A DNA stretch of 64,000 bases, taken from contig CALNVZ010000649.1 in assembly GCA_940671915.1 (NCBI GenBank), positions 8,039,233-8,103,232 on the forward strand, written 5' to 3'. The position numbers and the translations under genes are program-made. The DNA is from Paracentrotus lividus. Lineage: Eukaryota; Echinodermata; Echinoidea; Camarodonta; Echinidae. Shown here one piece after another: positions 1 through 10,610 of this stretch. How positions within the stretch are numbered: position 1 is the first letter of the stretch; every line of letters starts with the position of its first letter. The notes under the pieces are model-generated. The model searched no databases and was not told the DNA's origin. It was given only the letters and a program-made list of their open reading frames with translations.

Positions 1-42
1 GTATAGAGGATTATAGAGATTAAGTTTGCTTCTCTTTCCAGG

Positions 43-695
43 CCCCAATTGCCAATTTAAATGGAAAATTATGTTCTATATCCTGTGTAAGATCATATTC
101 AAATGTCATTATTTCTATTAAACTTCCCATTTATTTTCTATTATTTCTTCCTTGTAGCTCAAATTTAAAAAAATGCAGGGTTGTATATCCTTCTTAAGAT
201 CATATTAGAATATGAGTATTTTATTAAAACTTCCTGTTTATTGTCTATTATTTCTTCCTTGCAGTTCAAATCAAAACCATGCACGGTTGTATATCCTACT
301 TAAGATCATATTCAAATATCAGTATTTCTAGCTTCCCGTTTATTGTCTGTTATTTTTTCCTTGCAGTTCAAATCTAAACCACGCAAGGTTATATATCCTA
401 CTTAAGATTATATTTGAATATCTATTAAACTTCCCGTTTATTGTCTATTATATCTTCTACATGTGATCATATTCATACATGTACCTTGCCGTTTATTGTC
501 TTTTGTTTCAATCTTCTACTTGAGATCTTATTCAAATATCAATATTTCTGTTAAACTTCCCGTTTATTGTCTATTATTTCTTCTATACAGTTTAAATCGA
601 AACCATGTAGGGTGGTGTTCTATCATGTTGAAAATGATATTTTGGTATCAGTATTTCTAACTATCTGTTTATTGTCTATTATTTCTTCCATGCAG
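43..695 (+). repeat. ~105-bp tandem repeat carrying 3' splice sites
   Basis: About seven degenerate copies of a ~102-112-bp unit lie in tandem. Each runs: exon-like start (TTCAAATCAAAACCATGCA), then TATATCCTACTTAAGATCAT, then CTTCCCGTTTATTGTC, then a pyrimidine tract and AG. AG acceptors are seen ending at 157, 264, 366, 590 and 695; the two copies between 366 and 590 have lost theirs. The last copy, ending at 695, is the acceptor of the exon at 696. The array therefore duplicates an intron end together with the first ~25 nt of the following exon. Confidence 0.85.
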
Positions 696-798
696 TTTAA
701 ATCGAAACCATGCAAGGTGTTCTCAATATCAGATTGGATGGTATCTATGCCTGAAACCAAACACAGTAACGTCATATTATTAACAGATCCAAATACAG
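696..798 (+). CDS. Antepenultimate coding exon of an unidentified gene
   Basis: The exon is bounded by ttccatgcag (AG 694-695) and a GTATGT donor at 799. It opens in phase 0 and ends with one base of a split codon. It reads FKSKPCKVFSISDW, continues through a middle with SMPETKHSN, and ends ILLTDPNTG across the junction. Joined to the next two exons it gives an uninterrupted C-terminus of about 76 residues. The alternation of short strands (VILLTDP, SYKYKTQS) followed by a helix with a central Trp (AWVRNLDEA) resembles the end of a PH domain, but I do not recognise the protein. Upstream exons lie outside the window or are hidden by the tandem array. The splice structure is well supported; function is not assigned. 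Confidence 0.75.
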
Positions 799-1376
799 GT
801 ATGTAGTCCCATTACTTATAATCTATGTTTGTATTTATCTAGTACCCAAGAGTGCGTTTAACCAAAACAGATGGGGTACAGAAATCTTATAATTGACAAT
901 GGCAAGCTTTCTTTCTGTATAAAGAAATATTTACATGTAAAAGATATGAAAAGTTCTGCAATTTCTTTTTCATAGATGTGAAAATATTTGCTTTAGATAT
1001 TTGTTACAAAAAAAAAAAAAAAAAAATTCCTTCTTCTTTTGAATATGAGAAGCAAGTACGTTCTAGAAAAATATTTTCATTCTAGACCAAAATTGTAGGG
1101 GTAATAATTTATCAGGGGAAACTTTTGAGGAGAAAGGTGCTCTTTTGGCTTCTTGGTTACATAATAATTTGGGTGTGAATGTAATGAATTGCTATTTTTG
1201 TTGTTTTTTTTTTGTGATAGAAGTGGGCATATATTATAAAATCACACCTCTCAGAATGTTGCATTCTCGTTAAGAAAACAGGACAGGTTGAGTAGTTGAG
1301 GACTTGGGGTGATGCTATATAAGGTTACATGTTTGTACGGGATTTAATAACTGGGCTATGTATTTCTTTCTACCAG

Positions 1377-1471
1377 GTAACAGCTACAAGTATAAAACAC
1401 AAAGCTACTCAGTGGCCTGTGCATGGGTTCGGAATCTAGACGAAGCGACAAAGAAAAAGAGAGGTCCAAAG
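1377..1471 (+). CDS. Penultimate coding exon of the same unidentified gene
   Basis: The acceptor is ctttctaccag (AG 1375-1376) and the donor GTATTT follows at 1472. It starts in phase 1, so GT completes the G left by the previous exon to give Gly, and it ends in phase 0. It reads NSYKYKTQSYSVACAWVRN, then LDEATKKKRGPK. The Trp-containing helix followed by a basic KKKR stretch is compatible with the C-terminal helix of a PH domain. This is a structural guess from pattern only. Confidence 0.75.
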
Positions 1472-2174
1472 GTATTTATTAACACAAACAGTTTTCTTCT
1501 TCTTTCTTTTTTTTCTTTTTTTAAATATTTTTTTTGCTTATTTATTTTATGTGATTATCTTTAAATGATTTGTTCCTTTAAGATACTGGGCATGAGACAT
1601 GTTCAAAATATTCCATTTTATTACTGTATAAGCCAATGTTAGTGTTAACTATTTTTGTGATTGTGGTCTGGTTCAGGAAGTTTAAGATTGATAGTTTCAT
1701 TACTTTTATGCAGACATACATTGTAGGCAATTTTCGCGTGGATGAACACATACAATTCACAAAAAATCAAACCACTGTGACAAGAAAGCACAATACATTA
1801 TATGTATACAATAGAATTAGGGAGAAGAGGAGAGAGGGAGTGGGAAAGGGGTTGATATGGACAACATGAAAAAGAAGAAAGACAGCTTACAGAAGTGATG
1901 TATACATTATAATCACACATAAAACAATTTGCGCATGTTCAAATGAATGTTCCCTAATAAACATAAAAGATGCAGTAAATGATTTGAAAAGTAAAAGTCA
2001 TAAGTATAAAAATGAAAAGTGAATAGAAATTGGTTAGAGAGAGGGGGTAGATTATTGAAGAAAAGAATCCCCCCAAAAAAGGAGTAACAACATGAGAATA
2101 TTTTATGCATTAAATGTACCAGTGAGCCCAATTAAACTAAGCACTGTCTTTATTTATATTCTCGTTAAATTTAG

Positions 2175-2204
2175 ACTCCAGCAAACCTGATGAGCTTTGA
2201 GTGA
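2175..2204 (+). CDS. Terminal coding exon with stop of the same gene
   Basis: The acceptor is ttaaatttag (AG 2173-2174). The exon opens in phase 0, matching the phase-0 end of the 1377-1471 exon. It encodes TPANLMSFE and then TGA at 2202-2204. The exon is only 30 coding bases long, so it rests on the frame match and the acceptor rather than on length. The rest of the exon is presumed 3'UTR. Confidence 0.65.
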   Translation, partial: TPANLMSFE

Positions 2205-2520
2205 CCTTGTCAGTGTCATCCGACGAGGTCATCGTCATGACAACCAATGGTGCTTCCACGTGTCTGCCATGGTACTAATCAGTAGTGTGAAGCAGTTCTC
2301 TATGATATGTGTGTGTGAGTTCCTAGACTATCTAGTGTGATGTCCCTGGTCTAAGGCTCTTAGACCCGGTCTAAGTATCTTAGACCAGGACCAGTGTACT
2401 TCAACCTCATTTCTGGTGTGTTTGATATGTAGCCCAGGACTTGGATAGCAATTTGTATGTTTAAGTCTAGGTCCTGGTTCTGATATCAGTCTATTACAGT
2501 TGAAAAGCTTTTTTTTTTAA
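2205..2520 (+). other. Probable 3'UTR start with twin hairpins
   Basis: This sequence follows directly after the TGA at 2202. It holds two perfect 8-bp-arm hairpins back to back: GGTCTAAGGCTCTTAGACC (2348-2366) and GGTCTAAGTATCTTAGACC (2368-2386), with one base between them. The 3' end of the transcript is not fixed. AATAAA-type hexamers occur far downstream (for example 4085-4090), but none can be assigned with confidence. Confidence 0.4.
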
Positions 2521-2532
2521 GCAGCCCGTATT

Positions 2533-2650
2533 ACAGTACCGCCCTACAGTTGTTATCTGTTTACACATTCCTTCAAACCTTCCATTCGTTTTGTGTGTAA
2601 GGGTTGATGGAGTGTATAAACAGGTAACATTAACTTTAGGGCGGTACTGT
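2533..2650. repeat. Short foldback (hairpin) repeat
   Basis: ACAGTACCGCCCT (2533-2545) pairs with AGGGCGGTACTGT (2638-2650). The arms extend inwards through GTTATCTGTTTACAC against GTGTATAAACAGGTAAC. The ~118-bp size and the unstructured middle fit a miniature inverted-repeat element. Confidence 0.7.
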
Positions 2651-3067
2651 AGTTAATTTACATTACATAGTTTACTTGTAAGTAAGTCATAGCCTATGAC
2701 TGCTGATTTTTCTCTTTCTCGAAGGCTTTATGCAGGTACCTCACAGTATCTGTGGACACTGGCTTAATAACAGTTGAAATCAACTTTTGATATAATAAAC
2801 CGAGCCTGCTTGAAAGTTTTTTCCTCCCGAGACAGGTATTGTTTTCATCTAAAACTTCTAGCCCAAAATACCTGTTTTTACAACTCAAAGAAATTACTGT
2901 AAAATCATGTGCTTACCTTTGTTTGTTTATAAAATTGCTTTGTAAGTGATAAAAATTATTATTTGAAGATTCTTTTAATGATAAAATGAGGATTAAATTT
3001 GTAAATAGTTTCCCCCAGCAAGGTGTGAAAAATGTGACAGGTTTCTCTCTTGTGGAGACCTAAAGAG

Positions 3068-3485
3068 TTAAAGGAGAAGTCCACCTTTAAATTAAGTTGA
3101 TTTTAATGAAAGTAGAAAAATCAGCGAAACCTATTAGTGAAGGTGTGTGAATATCTGACAAAGGATGAAGAAAGTCATATTTTTTGTGGTTCGAAATATA
3201 TCTATTTTAAAGAGGAGTAAATAAGAAAATGTGAGTGTTAATCAAATGCAAATGTAAAATAGTCTAGATTCTTCTGACCAAAAATGGTAATTTGTGGATT
3301 TTACAGTACATACCATATAGAAGAGCAACTTCAAAGTAACTTCACAAAATTAAGTCTTTAACAAAATTGCATAACAATCTTTTATGTTGTCAGAAGTTCA
3401 CCAAACATTCACTGAGATATTTCCCCCTTTTTTTTTCTGTCGTTTTTTAAAACCAATTTAATTTCAGGATGGACTTTCCCTTTAA
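3068..3485. mobile_element. TTAA-bounded miniature foldback element
   Basis: The left end is TTAAAGGAGAAGTCCACC and the right end is GGATGGACTTTCCCTTTAA. The terminal repeats extend about 30 bp (TTTAAATTAAGTTG against AACCAATTTAATTTC). No transposase is encoded. The TTAA at both outer ends is the target duplication expected for piggyBac-type movement. Confidence 0.75.
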
Positions 3486-6236
3486 GACAGTGAAAAATCG
3501 GTAAGGTCATGGAGATTGTATGGTCTACTCATGTGTGACATCATTTTAGGGTAATTTCCATGGTAACTGAGTAACAAAAAACAATTGTTTCAAACATTCA
3601 AAATATATCATTATGAAGATTGGATCACTTTAATCACAGATCTAGACAAGATTTCAAATTGCTTTCTTGCAAAATTTCATTTTCATTACTCTTAGGTCTG
3701 ATAACTTTGGATAAATATGATCATCTCTAAAAGAATGATCTCACAATGCAAAAATAAAGTATCTATGTTTTAACTCTTTTGGGTCCCTCTAATACCATGT
3801 AAAATGCCCCTGAGCAGCTTATATTGATTTACCCCATATACCCATGACCGTAGTGATTAACCTTTGACCTAAGTGCAATAATGTGTACAGTGTTTATATT
3901 TTCTTATTCCTTAAGAGGCTGATAAATTGTATATAAGTTGAGTATAAAGTACAATATGGGACAGTATTCATGAAAGGCGCGTATGACACTTGCTCTGGCA
4001 GAAAATGAAATAACCCTAACCATAAATCTAAAGCTTAATCTAGAAATGAATCGCAACCAAGCCCTTACCTGGTATCTTTGACACAATAAAGTTTCAAGTG
4101 AATTTTATTGGAGCAAGTTTTTGATCTTATAAAGAAGAATTCTCTATTCAATATTAGAATATCCAATATTAAAGCTTTGAAATTGTACTCTGAATCCTAT
4201 AGTTTATCCCAAATAGTCATCTCCTTTGAATGCACATTCTGTTATATATTATTAAAGGAAAATCAATGTTCACATGTACCTACCTATTATTTCTGACTAT
4301 GTATCCTGATCAAGAATTATAAGCACAGAAAGTAAGTATAAAATTAATGTCATTAAATCACTACAATTGTGTTATTTTCATTTTGTGTTATGTTTTGTTT
4401 CAATATAAAAGTATTGATCCTTCTGTATGGTACCAAGAGACTAATATGTGACACACTTTAATCAATTATCAGACTAAGAAACATCTTGAAATAAATGATT
4501 AAGCAATTTTAATTTCAAACCGTGTTCAGTTTTATGAATACAGGCAACTATAAGTTTTGAACTCCCCACCCAAAAGGATGGTTTTATTCTGATTTTCCTA
4601 TCTTTGCAATCTCATGTAAACAGAGGTGTATTGTCATTAAATTGGTGTCATTTAAAAGATGAGTAAAAGTCCTATCATGCCCATAAGGTGAGCTCATAAG
4701 TACTCATTAGTACCCCTTATAACTATATATTTCCTGAAAGAAAATTTCATGAGCAATTTAAATATGGTGAAAAATTAGGGGTCAGATGACATGGAGGAAA
4801 GATGTGGAATACAATTGGAGGCCCTCAAAAAAGTTCCAATCAGAACATGTTACTAACTCACTCTAATTCATTTTTTTTACCATCTTTTAAATCTTCAAGA
4901 AATTTACTTTTAGAAAATATATTCGTAGAGTTAGAGTTGATATTTTTTAGTTTATGACCACCTTTGATTGAATAGGTACACCTCCTTTTGAATGAAATTA
5001 GGGGGCGAGTTCAAACGGTATAGTCGGTCCATTTTGTTGAGAATTTAGCTACCAGATGTCTCTTATTCAAATCTCTTGATTATTGCTGCATGAATGTAAA
5101 GTCTTCCTATGTAAAGGGTTCTTACTGACTGACGGAGCTGACATGTTGTTCCTTACATGCATGATTTCAATTTATTTATTGTGTTCTTGTGGTGCCCATT
5201 ATTGTTACATGAAATATGATGGCCAAGAATTGCATGTCACTTTCACAGACTAAAAGTGTGAGATACGTGTATTTTAATGCCTGGTCAATGTAGATTACGG
5301 ATAGGATTTTTAAGTCTCCCTTTCATTGTTGCCTAGCAAAATTTGTTTATCGACTTGAAATGAAATGTGTTATGAAATTAAAGTTCAGTATATTCTTTCA
5401 AATATGTTTTGAAAAGATGCAAGCTAGCTTAGATGTTGTAATACCTTTATGATAATATTAATATTAATCAAAATAAGACACAGTTAATATATCACACCTA
5501 TCAATGTGTTTTCAGGCACCTAACAGTTTCATTGATATATATGTTTTAGCTCCTAAGTTTAAATGTAGATTCTCAAAACAAAATGCAGTACTAAAATATA
5601 TAAGGAAAGATTGTAAAAAAGGAAGTTATGTACAGTGTAAGATAGATCTGTAAATTGTACATGTTTAATTATGTCGTGTACCAATGCAAAGCAAAGTGTA
5701 TAAGCCAGTGTACGTTTTTTTTTTGTGCATTTTGACTATTGGTACTTTGTTTATCTTATATATTTTGTATTTATTAAGAATACCAAGACTACATAGGCCA
5801 CACTTATTTAATGATACATGTTGTTTAATGCATCAATTTAGTATTAACTTATTTAAAGTGACTCGAGGTACAATTTCTTCTTTAAATGCTATATTTATCT
5901 GCTATTGAATATTACATGAGGTACATGTATTTAAGTATGATTATTAGGCTGTTTTTTCGCATTTTAAATATATCTTCATGTTTTGCACTTGAATTCAAAA
6001 GCCTTCGCCTTTTTGCAAATCACAATGTAATTTTCAAATGTTCCTATTTCTGTTCACCTTATTTTTGTTTTAAATTCCAGTATGGCCATTTATATACTTG
6101 AAAGCAGGAGTATTGCTTAAATTTCCAGACTAGTTAACTTAAAAGTTCTCGACAAGCATCTTTTTGGGTCGATACATGTAGGTTGACAGAACTAAATAAA
6201 TTTAGATACAATTATGCCAACAAAAAATTGGAAATG
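3486..6236. other. Intergenic, no gene seen
   Basis: This is AT-rich single-copy-looking DNA with short chance reading frames in both directions and no splice-supported exon. It may include distal 3'UTR of the gene ending at 2204. Confidence 0.5.
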
Positions 6237-6241
6237 GGGGT

Positions 6242-6284
6242 TTCACCCCCCCCCCCCCCCCCCCCCCGGATTGTTTTTTTTTTT
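6242..6284. repeat. Poly-C followed by poly-T tract
   Basis: A homopolymer run of more than 20 C (about 6246-6267) is followed shortly by about ten T. This is simple sequence, prone to length error. Confidence 0.9.
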
Positions 6285-6717
6285 GGTGACACTTCTAGGT
6301 TAGAAATGAAAGCATGTTCAGTCACTATTCTGAAGTTCCAAGAATATCAAATATTGATATAACATAAATGTGAACATGGATTTATTTATAAAAGCGTAAT
6401 ACTAGATAACGTCCGTTTGTGGTTTACAGATCCTGAATGCATTGACAAGCACAACATGTGCATCATCTTCACTCACTTAGAGTATTCTGCCGTATTTCAA
6501 TGAAAGTTGTAATAATTTACTGAAAGAAACAGATAGATGCCATGCTTCATCCTTTGATTCTTGCCTTTGAAGCATATTTTTTCTGATTGGTATCAGAAGC
6601 CTGAAAAGTTAATGGTTAATGAATTCTTGTCATTCTTTGATAATTCACATGAAAGAGAAATTAGTGTTTTCTTTTAGGAGTAAATCTGTTCTGGTCACTT
6701 TTCTTGTTCAATGTTAT

Positions 6718-6942
6718 GCTCTTTCTCTTTTTTCCTTGTAATACTCTTTCTCTTTTTTCCTTGTAATACTCTTTCTCTTTTTCCCTCTGTTTCTCACCAG
6801 CTATTTGTCTGTTTGTATAATGTACCTCTATCTCTTTCTTTCTCTATCTATTGCTGTTTATGTCTGTGGATCTCTCTTTCAAACTGACTATTTCTCTCTC
6901 TCTCTCTGTCTCTGTGTATGGTGCTCTCCCTTCTCTTTTCTT

Positions 6943-6973
<31 letters not shown>

Positions 6974-7074
6974 GACTATCTCTATTTTTATGTTCCCTCC
7001 CTCTGCCGCTCTCTCTCACTTTCTTTCTTGCCCAAGGACTGTCTCCTCCTTTTCAAGATTCTTCTCTTACTTTT

Positions 7075-7140
<66 letters not shown>
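6718..7140. repeat. Pyrimidine-rich low-complexity region with (CT)n
   Basis: Three tandem copies of a ~26-bp unit (CTCTTTCTCTTTTTTCCTTG and following bases) lie at 6718-6790. T/C-rich sequence follows and ends in an uninterrupted (TC)n block of about 60 bp at 7078-7139. Long reading frames here are translations of the microsatellite and not genes. Confidence 0.9.
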
Positions 7141-7141
<1 letters not shown>

Positions 7142-8093
7142 GTCACCTTATCACGTCACTATCTCAATATCAATACTCTCTTTCTCCATGTTTTTTTTTA
7201 TTATTTATTGTATAACTCCTATTATATACATAAAAAGATGCAATTTGCAATCTTATATGTAACTTTATGGATTTACAGAACCTTATTAAAGAGGAAACTT
7301 TTCAGTATGATATTCATGTCAAGCCTAAGATCAACCACATAGTTGACTGCGGCAGTCAATGAGCTCATCTCCATTCATATACAGTCAAACCTGACTTAGT
7401 GGCCAACTCTGTATATGGGTCACATATATTGCCTCCCATTATAAAGAAATGTGCGTTGCAGAAGCCTTCTTTGAATAACAGAGATACCACTTTTCAGGAA
7501 ATTTCCTGATTTCAGGAAATTTGATACTCAAAATGACCATGTTTTTATGTATTTTTCGTCCCCTTTTCAGCTATTTCGCCCACATTTTTATGCACTGTTT
7601 TTCTGGATTTTTTTTGCCAATTTCAAGATTTTTGAAAGATACTGAGTGGAATCCCTGGAATAAAAACTACAGTGGTCAATTTCCCGTTTCCCTTTATGTG
7701 GTCCTAATAGACAAGTATGAGCTCAATTGATTGCAGTCAGCTGTGCAGTTGATCACTGGCTGTTCTAATGATGTCAGTTGTTATTGTGGAAACTGGCAGA
7801 TGGGACAACGTGAATTTTGAGAAATGCATTGAGAAAAATACTTGTAATTTTACATTATAATATCTTGAATGTGATGAATCACATTAAATTAACAGTATTT
7901 GTAATTTCGATTTGTGTTTGCGCCTGATTTAATTTATTAAGGTGTGTACCATAACGCGTTTTTCCCTTTAAAAAAAGGGGTTTATTTTAGTAATATGAAA
8001 TAAAAAATTGGAGAATGATTGAGTTAGTGGTGTGAATTAGAATTGAAGAGGCAAGTCGAAAAGAGTTGTGCAAGAGAAATAGTACATTTGTAT

Positions 8094-8510
8094 TTAAAGG
8101 GGAATCCAACCCAAGAAGAGAATCAACCTTACCGGAAAAAGGAAAATGAGAGGAGCAATCTAAAAAAAGTTTCATCAAAATCGGTTATAAAATAAGAGAG
8201 TTATGGAAGTTTGAAAAGTCTAGATGTTCCTTCTATGGGGATCCTCAAATTGGCATCATCGGCTTCAAAATGGCCGATCTTATGGACAACTCTCCATTCA
8301 TTTTGTACACAAATTCTCAGATTTTCCCCATTTTCTTTCAAAGTATGTCTTCTTTACCTCTGAGCTCAAAATATGTGATGGGAAAATATATTTCACACAA
8401 CATATGTTGAGCTCAGAAGGAGATAAGATATATTTCGAAAGAAAATGGGGAAAATCTGAAAATTTTCCTCTTTCCTGTAAGGTTGATTCTCTCCTTGGGT
8501 TGGATTCCAT
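8094..8510. mobile_element. TTAA-bounded foldback element, family AATCCAACCC
   Basis: The left end is TTTAAAGGGGAATCCAACCC followed by AAGAAGAGAATCAACCTT. The right end reads AAGGTTGATTCTCTCC then TTGGGTTGGATTCC. The interior contains the family words GGATCCTCAAATTGGCATCA and TGAGCTCA. Copies also occur at 50865-51450, 39203-39885 (ragged) and, more diverged, 55316-55747. Confidence 0.8.
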
Positions 8511-9769
8511 CTTAATTTTAAGATGTAGACAATATGAGAGATCAATATGAAAGTAGGCTGGGACTACAGAATAAAAAGATTGGAAAATGAAAACATAAAA
8601 CATAGAGTGAGAGACAGAGAGGGAGGGAGGAGAGGGAGAGAGAAGGAGAAACAAAAATTTTGGGACCCAACGGGAAACCTGAACGTCATAATAATTATTG
8701 TAAATTTATATTTTTTAGATTTTATACATTAGAACTTTATTGTTAACTATTTGGAAAGTTTGAGAATCTGACATAAAGAGAAATTAGTCGAATTTGTTGC
8801 TTTTGAAAAACGAAGGTACTATTTTTGTGTTAAGCTACCTAGAGCCTCACCCCGACTACTAAAAGGTTTCACCGGTGTCTGATTTTAATATTTTGTTAGT
8901 TGTATTGTCTTTGAATAATTCTAAATAATTATCTCGGTTTTTCGATTTTTAATAATGAAGGGCAATCCAAAAATATACTTATTCAGAATTCTGGCATTTC
9001 TTTGCTTTCCAATTTGTTGGTCTGCAAGATTTCCCTAAAGAAAAAACGTGGAAGGAATCAAGAAAGATTATGTAGTCGAGATGCTTACCCAACAAAAAAA
9101 AATGTGTGTTCTAATCAACATTGTGTAACTTTTGAACGGAATTGTTTTGAGCAAAATAATTTATTGGGAGGTTTTTTACACTTATTGAGTAACTTGTGTG
9201 AAAAAAAAAAGATTTATCCGATAAGGCATGCATGAGTGATCAACGATTAAAGTCAAAATTTACATTTTCAAAAGTCACAAGGGGTATTTTTGGAGTCTGT
9301 AAAATAAAAAATTTTGAAATTTTTCATTTCCCCGTGTTAAAGTGATGTGGTGGTTTTATATCTTATTATTTTTATTTGACCATCCAACAAAAATCCCGAT
9401 AGATTTCACCGTATTTTTTGATAGATGAGTGAGCACAGACCATATTATTATATTGAATTACAAGTACTAGTAGATTATTGAGTTGTTGTTTTGTATTAGT
9501 TAGTGCTTTACCCCATTGTATACTTATTATCTCGTAAATGATGATTAATTATGAGTGTACAGGTATGCAACGTCTCAAGCTTTAAACTTATATTGCTATA
9601 CCTCTGTATGTTACTCCATTATATTCCAACAATATTCTTGATCAAAATTATGTTATCTATATAATATTCGACTGTAAACTGTTTTATATTATCTTGATCA
9701 TGTTCGCTCCAAGGAGTTATTATATGTATCAATGTGATATATCATTCAGAAATAAATAAATAAACTAAG
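8511..9769. other. Intergenic, no gene seen
   Basis: This AT-rich DNA has one purine-rich run at about 8600-8655 and otherwise no supported exon or obvious repeat. Confidence 0.5.
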
Positions 9770-10090
9770 GGGGTTCCAAATTGTACCTGAAACTAAGGGG
9801 CTCCAAACTGATCTTAAACATAGATGTTATGATAATGATAAGTAAAACATGTAGAAAATAATATAAATATAAACAATATAAGTGTATTATCAGTCGAGTT
9901 AAGATATAAATTGATCTTAAACTTAGGGGCGCCAAACTGACCTGAAAGGAAGAGCCAGTTAGATCTTAAATTTAGAGGGGCGCCGAATTTTTCTTTATTA
10001 TAGGGTGGCCAAGTTGATCTTAAACCTCTATACCTTCTGCTCTCTGTACATCGAGCAAAATTTTCGCTCGCCTTTCGCGCTCGCATCATT
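9770..10090. repeat. Degenerate short tandem repeat and CG-rich word
   Basis: A ~26-45-bp motif of the form AAACTTAGGGGCGCCAAACT recurs about five times between 9770 and 10025 with variable spacing. It is followed by a TCGCTCGCCTTTCGCGCTCG block like the one that recurs at 11.0-12.5 kb. Confidence 0.6.
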
Positions 10091-10610
10091 TCCCCAAGGA
10101 GTTATTACATTTTGTTCCTGACGAAGGATAAAAAATGTCCGAGTTTTATATCATTCGAATACATAATACATAATATTTCCGCTCGTGCTTCGCGCTCATC
10201 TATTTATATTTTCTTGTTACTTTATCATACATTATTTGGATTCTGACCTTTAGAAAAAATAAATTTACATTGGTTTCATTTCACATTAATTTGAAATGAT
10301 TTTTATATACAGGAGGGTAATAAATTGAAACCCCAAAACGTGCTTCAAATTCCATGCATCGTAGCATTTACTTAATATTAAATCGTATTTCTGGGGAATC
10401 TTATTATTTCTAAAACGCTGAAAAAAGTGACGTCATGAGTTCAAGTTACTAGGCCTACATGGGTAGAGAATAAACCAGTTTACTAACATAATTATTCAAA
10501 TTCCTGACAACCTGAAAGCTTGTCTGAGGCTAATGTAATGCAAACTGAATTCCATGTGTATTGTAGTTCATTCTTTTATTACAGGTTGTTTGAATACCTT
10601 GTTACTATGT

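Noticed and set aside
43..87. Possible small exon (APIANLNGKLCSISC) with acceptor at 41-42 and GTAAGA donor.
   Set aside because: It overlaps the first copy of the tandem array, is only 45 nt, and has no independent support.
6429..6503. Exon-like stretch after tttacag reading DPECIDKHNMCIIFTHLEY then stop.
   Set aside because: Short, no partner exon in phase, no recognisable domain beyond two cysteines.
6851..7342. Open frames of 163 and 114 residues.
   Set aside because: They are Ser/Leu translations of the (CT)n microsatellite.
8298..8654. Overlapping frames of ~110 residues on both strands.
   Set aside because: They read through a palindromic foldback element; each strand mirrors the other.
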